DNA of 38,128 nucleotides from Chloroflexota bacterium (GCA_947479915.1 CANKAU010000021.1:1-38128); one strand, 5' to 3'; shown: positions 23,675 to 32,117, counted from the stretch's first letter. The notes: generated by a model from the sequence alone, not told the origin. Made by a program: numbers and translations.

Positions 23675-24964
23675 CTACTGGTACACCACGAGGTCGGGCG
23701 GGCGCTGGAGCTTCGTCCACTCGGCGGGCGTCATCATCGGCTCGTCCCACTCGAAGAAGAGCTTGATGCCGGGGCGTTCCGAGTACGACGCGAGCGCGAA
23801 CTGCTCGTAGGCGTCCACCTTCGTGCTCGGTGAGCCGAAGCCGTCCATGTCGACGACGACCTCGATGTCGGGATCGGGGACGATGCGCGTCGCGTTGGTG
23901 ATCATGTCGCCGCGGAACTGGTGCACCATCAGCATCTTCCGCGGCAGCCCCTCGCGGCGAACGATCGCGCCGAGGTACGCCTGGACATCGTTCACGGCGG
24001 CGGCGTCGATCGTGCCGATCGTCTTGCCGGGAGCGAGGCGCTCGCCCTTCGTGGCGAACTCCGGGTCCAGCGCGAGGTGCACGAACGGCAGCTTGAGCAG
24101 CGGCTCCAGCACCTTCGACTCCGTGAGCGCGTCCGACCAGCCGATCTGCGTGTCCACGATCAGCAGCAGTCCGTGATCGCGCGCCGCGTCCACCCACGGC
24201 TGCGTGCCGCGCGGGCCAAGGCGTTCGAGGTAGGTGCCGTCCGTAGTCTGCTGCGCCTGCGCGACGTGCACGGTGATGTGCAGCGCGCCCACGGTGGGCC
24301 GCCCGTCGGCGGCCTGCGCCTCGGCGGCGAGGCGTTGCGCGAGCTTCGCGGCCTCCTCGGGTGGGTGCTTGCCGAGCACGCCGGTGATCGGCTCGTAGGG
24401 ATGGCCGTAGATCGCGACGATGCGCGCGCGCTCCATGACCCCGGGTTGCGGTCCCGTCGCGACGGGCGGGGTGGCGGCCGAGAGCGTGGCGACGGCCGTC
24501 GCCGCGGCAGCGACGCGCGGCGCGATCGGCGACGTGGTGGCAAGGGACGTATCGCGCGACGCGAACAGCACCATCGCCCCGGCGGCGACCGCCGCGAACC
24601 CGGCGACGAGGCCTGCGCGTCGAGGCGTCCCGACCGCCGAAGAGAAGGCGTGCGCCAGCCGGTGGCTCTCCTGGCTGACCCGCGTGACCACCGGGTTCGG
24701 TGCGTGCTCGGGCAGCATGGAGGCAACGTGGAACGACAGCTCGGCCAGGCTCCGGCGCTGGGCGGTCTGCATGTCCTCGAAGAACTCGCGGAACTCGGGT
24801 CGCGCGGTAGCTGCGGCCTCGAGCCGGTCGAGGTTTGCCTGCTCCGCGGCGAAGTAGGTGTCGAAGGCGCGCAACGAGTCACCGCCGAGCGCAAGGCGCG
24901 CCGCGGGACGACGCTCGGCGGTCGCCGGGCGCAGAGGGGTACGGGGGGTGCTGTCCGCCGCCAT
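23675..24964 (-). CDS. Membrane-anchored protein with probable TIM-barrel-like extracytoplasmic domain, unknown function
   Basis: A 429-residue protein I cannot assign to a family. Residues 1-110 are hydrophilic and helical, with a DYF/EQANLDRLEAAA stretch, and likely cytoplasmic. One membrane helix spans about 117-136. An Ala/Thr/Pro linker runs to about 176. The domain from 177 to 429 shows alternating strands and helices with acidic residues at strand ends (LLIVDTQIG, LALDPEF, VVDMDGFGS, LFFEWDEP), the pattern of a TIM-barrel glycosidase-like fold. No catalytic pair can be proven. The ATG at 24964 was chosen; an ATG at 25000 has no better ribosome site. It is coupled to the cupredoxin gene downstream. 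Confidence 0.65.
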   Translation of the reverse strand: MAADSTPRTPLRPATAERRPAARLALGGDSLRAFDTYFAAEQANLDRLEAAATARPEFREFFEDMQTAQRRSLAELSFHVASMLPEHAPNPVVTRVSQESHRLAHAFSSAVGTPRRAGLVAGFAAVAAGAMVLFASRDTSLATTSPIAPRVAAAATAVATLSAATPPVATGPQPGVMERARIVAIYGHPYEPITGVLGKHPPEEAAKLAQRLAAEAQAADGRPTVGALHITVHVAQAQQTTDGTYLERLGPRGTQPWVDAARDHGLLLIVDTQIGWSDALTESKVLEPLLKLPFVHLALDPEFATKGERLAPGKTIGTIDAAAVNDVQAYLGAIVRREGLPRKMLMVHQFRGDMITNATRIVPDPDIEVVVDMDGFGSPSTKVDAYEQFALASYSERPGIKLFFEWDEPMMTPAEWTKLQRPPDLVVYQ

Positions 24965-25115
24965 CGCCCTGAATTCTAGGCCTTCGCTACGCGCGTGCAT
25001 CGGCAGAACGCACCACGAAACGCTTGTTTATCCCCAATCCACGCGGTGCGCGGGGATGGGTGTCGATAGGCGTGACATAACAATAGTCTCGTCGGGCGAG
25101 AACGCGACGCCGAGG

Positions 25116-25883
25116 CTAGCTGCCGTCGTTGTCGCCGAAGTGCGTGTGCGCGGGTGAGGTGGTGTGCAGACGGTCGAACAGTGGTCGGACGCTGGGCTCC
25201 GCCCCGCCGACGGCCTCGGCCATCGCACCCTGCCAGTACTCCTGCAGCGGTGCGAGGTCCTCACGCGTCAGACGCACCTCGCGCATCTTGAACGTGCCCG
25301 GCTCGTAGAGCACCGCGTCCACCGGGTAGTCGACGTCCGAGGCGCTGGTGCGCGTGGCATCGAACGACAGCAGCCCGACACGCAGCGCGTCGAACAGGCC
25401 CTGCTCGTAGTCCCACACGCGGTCGAGGATCGGCTTCCCGTACCTCGACTCGCCGATGATCACGTACGGGGTGGAGGAGCGAACCTCGACCCAGTTGCCC
25501 TCGGGGTAGATGAGGTACAGGCGCGCCTCGGTGTCGTCCTTCAGCTGGCCGCCGAAGATGCAGTGCAGGTCGAAGAACAGACCGTCGCTCGCCAGCCACT
25601 CGCCGTCCTCACGTCGGACGCGGCGGATCTCCTCGGCGAGCGCGTTGGCCGCCATGTACATCTTCGTGAAGTTGTCGGAGTCGCTTTCGAGGCGTTCCTC
25701 GAAGTAGGTGATCGCCTTGTCGCGCACCGAGCGCAGCCCACTCGTGAGGATGAACATCGAGTGCTGTTCGTAGGTATGGATCGAGATCTTCTTGGCGGTG
25801 GAGAGTTCAGTGCCCGACGTGATGCGGGTGTCCGCGATCGCGAGCAGGCCTTCGCGGCACTTCATTCCGAGGCAAAATGTCAT
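25116..25883 (-). CDS. Anbu/proteasome-type Ntn-hydrolase peptidase
   Basis: A 255-residue protein of the Anbu group (ancestral beta subunit, COG3484), related to HslV and proteasome beta subunits. The sequence starts MTFCLGMK, so removal of Met exposes Thr2 as the nucleophile. Asp18 (AIADTRIT) and Lys31 or Lys32 (TAKKISIH) fit the other catalytic residues, and there is no propeptide. Known Anbu proteins form a lock-washer or ring-like dodecamer with undefined substrates. Anbu genes usually sit with genes for an ATP-grasp protein, an alpha-E protein and a transglutaminase-like peptidase; none is visible in this window. A small Cys/His-rich ORF lies 79 nt upstream on the same strand. Confidence 0.87.
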   Translation of the reverse strand: MTFCLGMKCREGLLAIADTRITSGTELSTAKKISIHTYEQHSMFILTSGLRSVRDKAITYFEERLESDSDNFTKMYMAANALAEEIRRVRREDGEWLASDGLFFDLHCIFGGQLKDDTEARLYLIYPEGNWVEVRSSTPYVIIGESRYGKPILDRVWDYEQGLFDALRVGLLSFDATRTSASDVDYPVDAVLYEPGTFKMREVRLTREDLAPLQEYWQGAMAEAVGGAEPSVRPLFDRLHTTSPAHTHFGDNDGS

Positions 25884-25962
25884 GCACTCATCCTAGGCGC
25901 GGCGAGGGGCGCTGTCGCGCGGCAACCTCGAGGCCGATCGGGCGGGGTGTTGTTGCGTGCGG

Positions 25963-26160
25963 CTATCGGAACTGGCGCTGCTGGTACGCCCCGGCGCGGG
26001 GCTGCGGGCGCTTCACCGCACCGGCGCGCGCCTGCTGGGAGCGCGTGCGGGCGAGCACAGCCGAGGAAGCCGGCGTGTGCCGGTCGCAGGAGCGGTGCGG
26101 GGCACGGCCGGCGGGCGTCTTAGCCCGGGGGGCGCCGATGCAGGTCCAGCAGAGATCCAT
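25963..26160 (-). CDS. Small basic Cys/His-containing protein, hypothetical
   Basis: A 65-residue ORF with GAGGTGA three bases before the ATG and a strong preference for G or C at third codon positions, so it looks coding. The N-terminus has C4-x2-C7, H22, C25 and H28, which could bind zinc. The remainder is basic (many Arg, several Lys) and Gln-rich at the end, suggesting nucleic-acid binding. I do not recognise the family. A perfect 15-nt palindrome lies 15 nt upstream. The Anbu gene follows after 79 nt on the same strand. This is the only gene candidate in the 490-nt stretch between Anbu and the sortase; a chance ORF cannot be excluded in such GC-rich DNA. Confidence 0.42.
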   Translation of the reverse strand: MDLCWTCIGAPRAKTPAGRAPHRSCDRHTPASSAVLARTRSQQARAGAVKRPQPRAGAYQQRQFR

Positions 26161-26175
26161 CGCTCACCTCGTCGT

Positions 26176-26190
26176 TGCGATTCAATCGCA
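26176..26190. promoter_or_regulatory. Perfect 15-nt palindrome, operator candidate
   Basis: TGCGATT-C-AATCGCA is a perfect 7-1-7 inverted repeat ending 16 nt from the start of the small Cys/His ORF. It lies between that ORF and the divergent sortase gene. The size fits a dimeric repressor site near a transcription start. Confidence 0.5.
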
Positions 26191-26373
26191 TTGGAACAGG
26201 CCCGCGTTTCAGCATGATGAACACGTCATTCCGGAAGCGCACGTCTTTCGCGCGAGTTTCGAGGAGGTTGCGAGGTGTGGCGGCAACTTTTGCATGCGGG
26301 TGGTACGGCAGCAGGCGCGCCCGTACCCTGTGATTCGGGGCGGGACAGTCTGACGCGTGCGTAGGGTGTGAAC

Positions 26374-27099
26374 GTGACCAACCGACTTGGCATGATCGTG
26401 ATGGTGATCCTCGCCGGGGCGCTCGTCGCCTGCGGGAGCAAGAGCGAGGCGACCTCGACCCCGGGGCTGACGGTGCGCCAGGCGGAGCCCGCGAAGACGG
26501 AGACGGCGACGCCTCCTCCGACCCCCACGCCCGTCGCGGCGATCACGCCCTCGCCCGTCGGTTTCGCGAACCCCGGTGTCAACGCGGGCAACTTCCCCGC
26601 CCCGCCGAAGAACCCCGTGGCTGAGCCCGGCAACGTACGCGGCCTCGCCCGCGTCGTCGCACCGAAGCTCGGCGTGGACAACTACATCGAGCTCGTCGGC
26701 GTGGTGAACAACGAGATGCAGGCGCCGGACGATGGCGTCTATGCCGTCGGCTGGTTCCCGGACTACGGCCTGCCCGGCGCGGGCGGGAACATCGTCATGA
26801 CGGCCCACGAGACGTGGAACCACGTGCAGGGCCCGTTCTACGGGCTGCACAAGGCGGGCCTGGGCGACGACATCGAAGTGAAGATGGCCGACGGCAAGAC
26901 CATCGCGTACAAGGTCATCAGCAACAAGCGCTACAAGGTGGACGGCATCCCGATGGCCGACATCATCTGGCCGAAGATCCGCCCCCAGAACGAGGAGTGG
27001 ATCACACTCCTCACCTGCGGCGGCGAGATCGTCTACGGCAGCAACGGCTTCGGCGAGTACCTCTCCCGCGACGTCGTCGTTGCGCGGCGCGTGAAGTAG
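26374..27099 (+). CDS. Sortase family transpeptidase with lipoprotein signal
   Basis: A 241-residue sortase. Residues 1-20 form a lipoprotein signal ending in the lipobox LVAC (Cys20). A Thr/Pro-rich linker of about 65 residues follows, then the sortase beta-barrel (about 90-241). Catalytic residues are His145 (MTAHETW), Cys215 (TLLTCGG) and Arg232 (YLSRDVVVA). The TLLTC motif and short length resemble class E/F-type sortases. Most sortases are held by a membrane helix; lipid anchoring is unusual. The second of two in-frame GTG codons (26374) was chosen because AGGG lies seven bases before it. No LPxTG-type sorting signal was found in the exported proteins of this window. Confidence 0.82.
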   Translation: MTNRLGMIVMVILAGALVACGSKSEATSTPGLTVRQAEPAKTETATPPPTPTPVAAITPSPVGFANPGVNAGNFPAPPKNPVAEPGNVRGLARVVAPKLGVDNYIELVGVVNNEMQAPDDGVYAVGWFPDYGLPGAGGNIVMTAHETWNHVQGPFYGLHKAGLGDDIEVKMADGKTIAYKVISNKRYKVDGIPMADIIWPKIRPQNEEWITLLTCGGEIVYGSNGFGEYLSRDVVVARRVK

Positions 27100-27145
27100 C
27101 GAGGCGGCTGGCCGCGCCCTTCCCGGGCGCGGTACCGTGGGCGGC

Positions 27146-27694
27146 ATGACGAGCGCAGCGGTCGGCTCCGAGACGTACGAGGCGTTCAAGCGACGCGCCG
27201 GCGAGGCGCGCTCCATCGTGCATGAGTTCGCGGACTGGAACGCCGTCGCCGCGCTCGCACTGACGCTCGCGCCGGAGGGGCGGATCGCCGTCTCCGCGCC
27301 TGCGGTCGAAGCTGCCGGATCGGTGCTGCTGGAAGACCTGGGCGATCGTGCGCTGCCGCCGGGGCAGGAGCATCGCGTGACGGCCGGTGGCGCGGTCGGC
27401 GTGGTGCGCGGCGCGATCGGGATCGCAGAGACAGGCTCCGTCATGCTCGTCGAAGAGCGCTCCGAGGATCGTGCGGTGTCCATGCTGTCGCCGGTCGTCA
27501 TCCAGGTGCTCGACCGCGATCAGGTCTACCCCACGTTGGACGCGCTCATCGAGCAGCTGTTCCGTCGCGTCGACGGCGGGCCGCCGACGTTCGCGTCGCT
27601 GTCCACGGGGCCGTCGCGCACGGCGGACATCGAGCGCTCGCTCACCATCGGCGTGCACGGGCCACACGAGGTCCACGTGGTGCTGCTCGGATGA
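27146..27694 (+). CDS. lutC: LutC-like LUD domain protein
   Basis: A 182-residue LUD (LutC/YkgG) protein. The family segment GIAETGSVMLVEE (near 90-102) and the terminal GPHEVHVVLL are clear. In Bacillus, LutC works with LutA and LutB to oxidise L-lactate to pyruvate through an iron-sulfur complex. The stop overlaps the next start (ATGA), and the neighbour is a LutB-LutA fusion, so these two genes supply the whole LutABC set. The ATG at 27146 was preferred to a GTG at 27137; both have weak ribosome sites. The symbol is given by family and context. Confidence 0.85.
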   Translation: MTSAAVGSETYEAFKRRAGEARSIVHEFADWNAVAALALTLAPEGRIAVSAPAVEAAGSVLLEDLGDRALPPGQEHRVTAGGAVGVVRGAIGIAETGSVMLVEERSEDRAVSMLSPVVIQVLDRDQVYPTLDALIEQLFRRVDGGPPTFASLSTGPSRTADIERSLTIGVHGPHEVHVVLLG

Positions 27695-29937
27695 CCGTCA
27701 CACCGACGCGACCCGAGATGGGCAACCCTGAGATGCGCGGGCCGCACCTCAAGCCGTTCGCGGAACGCTACGACAACGCGCTGCACGACCCCAACATCCA
27801 GAGCGGTCTCCTCGACTTCCAGCGGTCGTGGCGCGTCACGCGCGACGAGCAGATGGCGTCGCTCAAGGAGATCACTGGCTTCTCGTTCGAGGATCTGCGC
27901 GGCAAGCTCACGCAGGCGAAGAACAGCGTCATCGCCGCCCCCGACGAGCATGTCGCGCGGTTCAAGGCGAACATCGAGGCGCGCGGCGGCAAGGTCGTCC
28001 TCGTCGGATCGGCGGACGAGGCGAACGCGTACATCGCGCACCTCTGCCACGAGCGGGGCATCGCGCTGGCCGTCAAAGGCAAGTCGATGGTGTCCGAGGA
28101 GATCGGACTGAACGAGGCGCTGGCGCACGCGGGCGTCGAGGCGGTGGAGACCGACCTGGGCGAGTGGCTGCTGCAGCTGGGCGAGGATCGTCCGAGCCAC
28201 CTCGTCATGCCGGCGATCCACAAGCGCCGCCACCAGGTCGCGGAGCTGTTCACGCGCGTCCTCGGACGCCCGTTCGACCCCGACGACATCCCGGCGATGG
28301 TGCTGGCCGCGCGGCACGAGCTGCGCGCGAAGTTCCTCGCCGCGGGCATCGGCATCACCGGTGCCAACGGGCTGATCGCAGAGACGGGCACGATCATGCT
28401 CGTCACCAACGAGGGCAACGGGCGGCTCACGAGCAGCCTGCCCGGCGTGCATGTGGTCACGACCGGCGTCGAGAAGGTGCTGCCGACGGCTGCCGATGCG
28501 ATCACGCAGATCCGCATCCTCGCGCGGTCCGCGACGGCGCAGCCGATCACCACGTACACCACGTTCATCTCGGCGCCCGCGCCGGGGCATGAGCTGCACG
28601 TCGTCCTCATCGACAACGGCCGACGACTGATGTCGGTGCAGCCGGGCCTCGAGGATGCGCTGCGCTGCATTCGCTGCGGCGCATGCGCCAACGTGTGTCC
28701 CGCGTACCAGGTGGTCGGCGGGCACGCCTTCGGGCACGTCTACACCGGGCCGATCGGCCTCGTCACCACCGCCTTCCACCACGGGCTGGACGCCGCCGCC
28801 GGGCCGCAGTCGCTCTGCGTCTCCTGCGGCGCGTGTGCCACGGTGTGCCCTGTCACGATCCCGCTGCCCCAGCAGATCCTCGAGGTGCGTCGGCTTGTCG
28901 CCGAGCGCGCGCCCTCCACCGCCGGATGGCGGCGCGTCGCGATGAAGGTTGCGATGCGCGCGTACGCCTCGCGGACACTGTTCGCGCTGGGCACGCGCGT
29001 GGCGGGGATGCTAGCCGCGCCGCTGCGGGACGTGAGCGGGAAGTTCACGCGGCTGCCCGCGGTGATCGCGGAGATGCCAGCAGCGCGTCGCTACCTCGCG
29101 TGGCGCACGCCGCCCGCCGTCGCCCCGGTGCCCGCGCGCGTGCTGGCGAAGCAGGCCGCCGCACCGCCGATGATCCCCGGCAGCCCGCTGGCGGGACGTC
29201 GCATCGCGTTCTTCCTGCAGTGCATCGGTGACCGCGTGGCGCCGGAGATCCCGCTCGCCGCGATCGAGGTGCTGCGCGCCGCGGGCGCGGACGTGCGCAT
29301 CCCGGAGTCGCAGCACTGCTGCGGCCTCCCCGCCTTCGACGGCGGTGATCGCGACAACGCGATCCGGATGGCGAAGGCGACCATCGCCGCGCTCGAGGGC
29401 AACGACGACATCGTCACCCCGGCGCCCAGTTGCGTCGTCGCGATGCTGCACGAGTACGAGACGCTCTTCGCGGGTCAGCCGGGCTGGCAGCAGCGCGCGC
29501 GCGTAATGAAGGAACGGGTCTACGACCTGGTGGGCTACCTCGCCGGGCCGGGGCGCCTCCCGGATGGTGCGCTTGCCGCGGGATCCTCGGACGCCGTCGC
29601 GGTACACCGCTTCTGCCAGGGCTCGAACATGCTCAACGCCGGTGACCGCCTCGAACGCCTGTTGCACGACGTCGCGGGCGTCGAGGCCGTGCCGCTGTTC
29701 GAGGCCGAGGTGTGCTGCGGCTTCGGCGGTTCGACCTCAGTGCGCGCGCCGGAGATATCGCAGGGCATCCTCGCCCGCAAGCTCGCGAACGTCCTCGACA
29801 CCGCAGCGCCGATCCTCGTGACGGACAACCCGGGGTGCGTGCTGCACCTGCGGGGCGGGGCTGACGCCGCCGGCGCGCCGGTGCGCGTCATGCACGTGGC
29901 CGAGTACCTCGCGTCGAGGCTCCCCGGCCGCTCGTAG
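27691..29937 (+). CDS. LutB-LutA fusion: LUD, two [4Fe-4S] and two CCG domains
   Basis: A 748-residue protein joining two usually separate lactate-oxidation subunits. Residues about 60-310 are a LutB-type LUD domain (GLIAETGTIMLVTNEGN). Two ferredoxin-type [4Fe-4S] motifs follow: Cys326, 329, 332, 336 and Cys376, 379, 382, 386. After a helical linker, two Cys-rich CCG domains of the LutA/GlpC/HdrB type appear: Cys511 (CIGD), Cys543-544 (HCCGLP), Cys581; and Cys642 (CQGSN), Cys675-676 (VCCGFGG), Cys716. Bacillus LutA and LutB are about 240 and 470 residues, so the sum fits a head-to-tail fusion. It is coupled to lutC by ATGA. Electrons from L-lactate probably pass to the respiratory chain. No lactate permease is adjacent. 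Confidence 0.9.
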   Translation: MTVTPTRPEMGNPEMRGPHLKPFAERYDNALHDPNIQSGLLDFQRSWRVTRDEQMASLKEITGFSFEDLRGKLTQAKNSVIAAPDEHVARFKANIEARGGKVVLVGSADEANAYIAHLCHERGIALAVKGKSMVSEEIGLNEALAHAGVEAVETDLGEWLLQLGEDRPSHLVMPAIHKRRHQVAELFTRVLGRPFDPDDIPAMVLAARHELRAKFLAAGIGITGANGLIAETGTIMLVTNEGNGRLTSSLPGVHVVTTGVEKVLPTAADAITQIRILARSATAQPITTYTTFISAPAPGHELHVVLIDNGRRLMSVQPGLEDALRCIRCGACANVCPAYQVVGGHAFGHVYTGPIGLVTTAFHHGLDAAAGPQSLCVSCGACATVCPVTIPLPQQILEVRRLVAERAPSTAGWRRVAMKVAMRAYASRTLFALGTRVAGMLAAPLRDVSGKFTRLPAVIAEMPAARRYLAWRTPPAVAPVPARVLAKQAAAPPMIPGSPLAGRRIAFFLQCIGDRVAPEIPLAAIEVLRAAGADVRIPESQHCCGLPAFDGGDRDNAIRMAKATIAALEGNDDIVTPAPSCVVAMLHEYETLFAGQPGWQQRARVMKERVYDLVGYLAGPGRLPDGALAAGSSDAVAVHRFCQGSNMLNAGDRLERLLHDVAGVEAVPLFEAEVCCGFGGSTSVRAPEISQGILARKLANVLDTAAPILVTDNPGCVLHLRGGADAAGAPVRVMHVAEYLASRLPGRS

Positions 29938-29993
29938 TCTGTCCTCGCACAGTCGTTCCGATTCTTCAGCGTCTCGCCGGGCCGGGGCGGGGC

Positions 29994-30035
29994 TTGACCG
30001 TGTGCTTTACGTCATATTGATAAAGGGGGTATGCT
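29994..30035 (+). promoter_or_regulatory. AT-rich promoter region of the IPT-repeat protein gene
   Basis: TTGACC at 29994-29999 matches five of six -35 positions. It is followed by an unusually AT-rich patch for this DNA, with TATTGA at 30015-30020 and TATGCT at 30030-30035 as -10 candidates, at imperfect spacings. Position and composition support a promoter; the exact -10 is uncertain. Confidence 0.38.
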
Positions 30036-30067
30036 CGTATCCAATTGCAGGTAGCGGAGGTAGCGCC

Positions 30068-32083
30068 GTGCGCCAACGATTTGTCACGCTCGCGCTGATC
30101 CTCGCCGTGGTCGCAGTCCTCGCGGCACCGCGAGATCAGGCGCTCGCGGCCGACCCGCCCGTCGTCACTGCCGTTACCCCGAACACGGGTCCGACCAACG
30201 GCGGTACCACGATCCAGATCTTCGGCTCCGGCTTCCAGTTCGGAGGCTCGGCCTTCGTGTCGATCGGCGGCGTCCTGGCCACGAATGTCGCGGTCATCAA
30301 CGCCTCGCAGATCTCGGCAACGCTCCCGCCCGGTGTCGCCGGCACGGCGCTGCCGGTGATGGTCATCAACTCGGACGGACAGTCGTTCTCGCTGCCGTCG
30401 GCGTTTACCTACACAGCGCCGGTGACCAGCGGAAACCCGGGCGGCCTCTGGATCGCCGGGATCAGCCCGCCGACCGGCGCCGCAGGCACCACGGTGCACA
30501 TCACCGGCGCGCAGTTCGACCAGTTGGCAACGGCCAGCTTCGGCGGCGTCGTCAGCCCGAACTTCGTGTGGGTTCACCAGGGCTACGCGATGGTGAGCGT
30601 CCCCGTGGGCGCGCAGGCCGGCCCGATCACGATCACCAACCCCAACGGACAGACGGCCATCTCGCCGACGAACTTCACGCCCAACTCGACGACCTCCACG
30701 AACACCGGTGGCATGTCGATCGCCTCGGTGTCACCGTCCACCACCTCCGCGGGCAACGCGATCGCGATCTCGGGGGCGGGCTTCATCAACGGCGCCACGG
30801 TCACCGTCGGCGGCTTCCCGGCGCTGAACGTCGCGGTGGCCTCGACGAACGTGATCACGGCAACCGCACCCGCGGGGCCGAGCGGCCTCGTGTCCGTCGT
30901 GGTCACGAACCCCGGCGGCGCGTCCGTGAGCTTCTCGGGCATCGTCTACCCCGGCACGACCACAACGACGACCACCACCTCCTCCGGCCAGACCAGCGTG
31001 ACTTCGGTTTCGCCGAATGTCGGGTCGTCCGCTGGCGGCACGATTGTCTCGATCAGCGGATCGGGCTTCGTCTCCCCGGCGACCGTCACCTTCGGCGGCG
31101 TGCCGGCGACGCTCGTCACCGTCGTGAACTCAAACCTCATCACCGCGACGACCCCGGCGAACCCGGTCGGGCCGGTCTCGGTGCTCGTCTCGGGCCCGTC
31201 GGGCTCAGTGGGCGGCCTGACCTCCGGCTTCACGTACGAGCTGGCGTGGCCGCGCCTGACCTCGGTCTCGCCGAGCACCGGCGCGCTCACTGGCGGCACA
31301 ACGCTGACGCTCGTCGGCTCAGGCTTCGCGCCCGGCGCCACGGTCACCATCGGCGGCATCCCGGCGCCGACGGTGAGCTCGGTCAGCCCGACTCAGATCG
31401 TCGTCACCTCGCCCGCCGGCGCATCCGGCTCGGCGGTCATCCTGGTGACGAACCCCGGCGGAGCGATCGCGGGGCTGGCGAACGCGTTCGCGTTCTCCGC
31501 GAACCCGCAGCCCGTCGCCCCACCGCCGGCCCCGGCGACGACGGGGGTGTCGATCACCGGCGTCTCGCCGTCGACCGGCCCGTCCGCGGGCGGCACGCTC
31601 ATCTTCATCAACGGCACCGGCTTCGTGTCCGGCGCGACGGTGACCGTGAGCGGCATCACCGTCCCCGCGACCGTGCTGTCCTCGACGCAGATCTCGACGA
31701 CCACGCCGGCCGTCACGGGGACCGGCAGCGTCACCGTGACGGTGACGAACCCGGGAGCCTCGTCCGCGACCGCGCTGCCGAGCGCGTTCACGTACACCTC
31801 CGGGTCGAGCACGGGCGGCACCACCACGGGCGCTGGCTCGGGCGGCGCGAGCACCACGGTGCCCGCGGGTGGCGGCCTGTTCGTCTTCGGCGGCGGGTCG
31901 AACCAGCAGCTGTTGACGGCCTCGGGCTGCAACGCGAGCACGGCGGTCTTCTGGACGACTGACTCCAAGGGCGCGTGGATCGGGTACATCCCGTCCGTGC
32001 CGGTCGCAGTGGTCAACGCCGCGTGGACGTCACTCTTCCCGACGGGCATCCCGGCCGGCACGCCGATCTTCGCGCGCTGCTAA
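30068..32083 (+). CDS. Exported protein with six IPT/TIG repeats and a C-terminal Cys-containing domain
   Basis: A 671-residue surface or secreted protein. Residues 1-27 are a signal peptide ending ALA-AD. Six IPT/TIG immunoglobulin-like repeats of 75-90 residues follow, starting near 32, 127, 216, 308, 395 and 492. Most carry the signature SVSPSTGxxxGGT, then GSGF, a GATVTxGG turn and a closing NPGG. Thr-rich linkers separate repeats 3-4 and follow repeat 6. The last 70 residues form a distinct domain (GLFVFGGGSNQ, VFWTTDSKGAWIGYIP, FPTGIPAGTPIF) with a Cys near its start and one at the C-terminus. A similar domain ends the matrixin at 34752. The GTG at 30068 has GGAGG upstream. The repeats suggest adhesion or carbohydrate contact; no LPxTG signal is present. 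Confidence 0.85.
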   Translation: MRQRFVTLALILAVVAVLAAPRDQALAADPPVVTAVTPNTGPTNGGTTIQIFGSGFQFGGSAFVSIGGVLATNVAVINASQISATLPPGVAGTALPVMVINSDGQSFSLPSAFTYTAPVTSGNPGGLWIAGISPPTGAAGTTVHITGAQFDQLATASFGGVVSPNFVWVHQGYAMVSVPVGAQAGPITITNPNGQTAISPTNFTPNSTTSTNTGGMSIASVSPSTTSAGNAIAISGAGFINGATVTVGGFPALNVAVASTNVITATAPAGPSGLVSVVVTNPGGASVSFSGIVYPGTTTTTTTTSSGQTSVTSVSPNVGSSAGGTIVSISGSGFVSPATVTFGGVPATLVTVVNSNLITATTPANPVGPVSVLVSGPSGSVGGLTSGFTYELAWPRLTSVSPSTGALTGGTTLTLVGSGFAPGATVTIGGIPAPTVSSVSPTQIVVTSPAGASGSAVILVTNPGGAIAGLANAFAFSANPQPVAPPPAPATTGVSITGVSPSTGPSAGGTLIFINGTGFVSGATVTVSGITVPATVLSSTQISTTTPAVTGTGSVTVTVTNPGASSATALPSAFTYTSGSSTGGTTTGAGSGGASTTVPAGGGLFVFGGGSNQQLLTASGCNASTAVFWTTDSKGAWIGYIPSVPVAVVNAAWTSLFPTGIPAGTPIFARC

Positions 32084-32117
32084 CTACCTCGCGCCGTGCG
32101 CGCGACATCCAGCCGCA

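Noticed and set aside
25001-25115. Possible hairpin (ATCCCC ... GGGGAT) downstream of Anbu
   Set aside because: The stem is only 6 bp with a 16-nt loop; too weak to call a terminator.
30068-32083. Tandem DNA repeats or CRISPR-like array in the IPT gene
   Set aside because: The repeats are protein-level IPT domains with diverged DNA, in frame and longer than CRISPR units.
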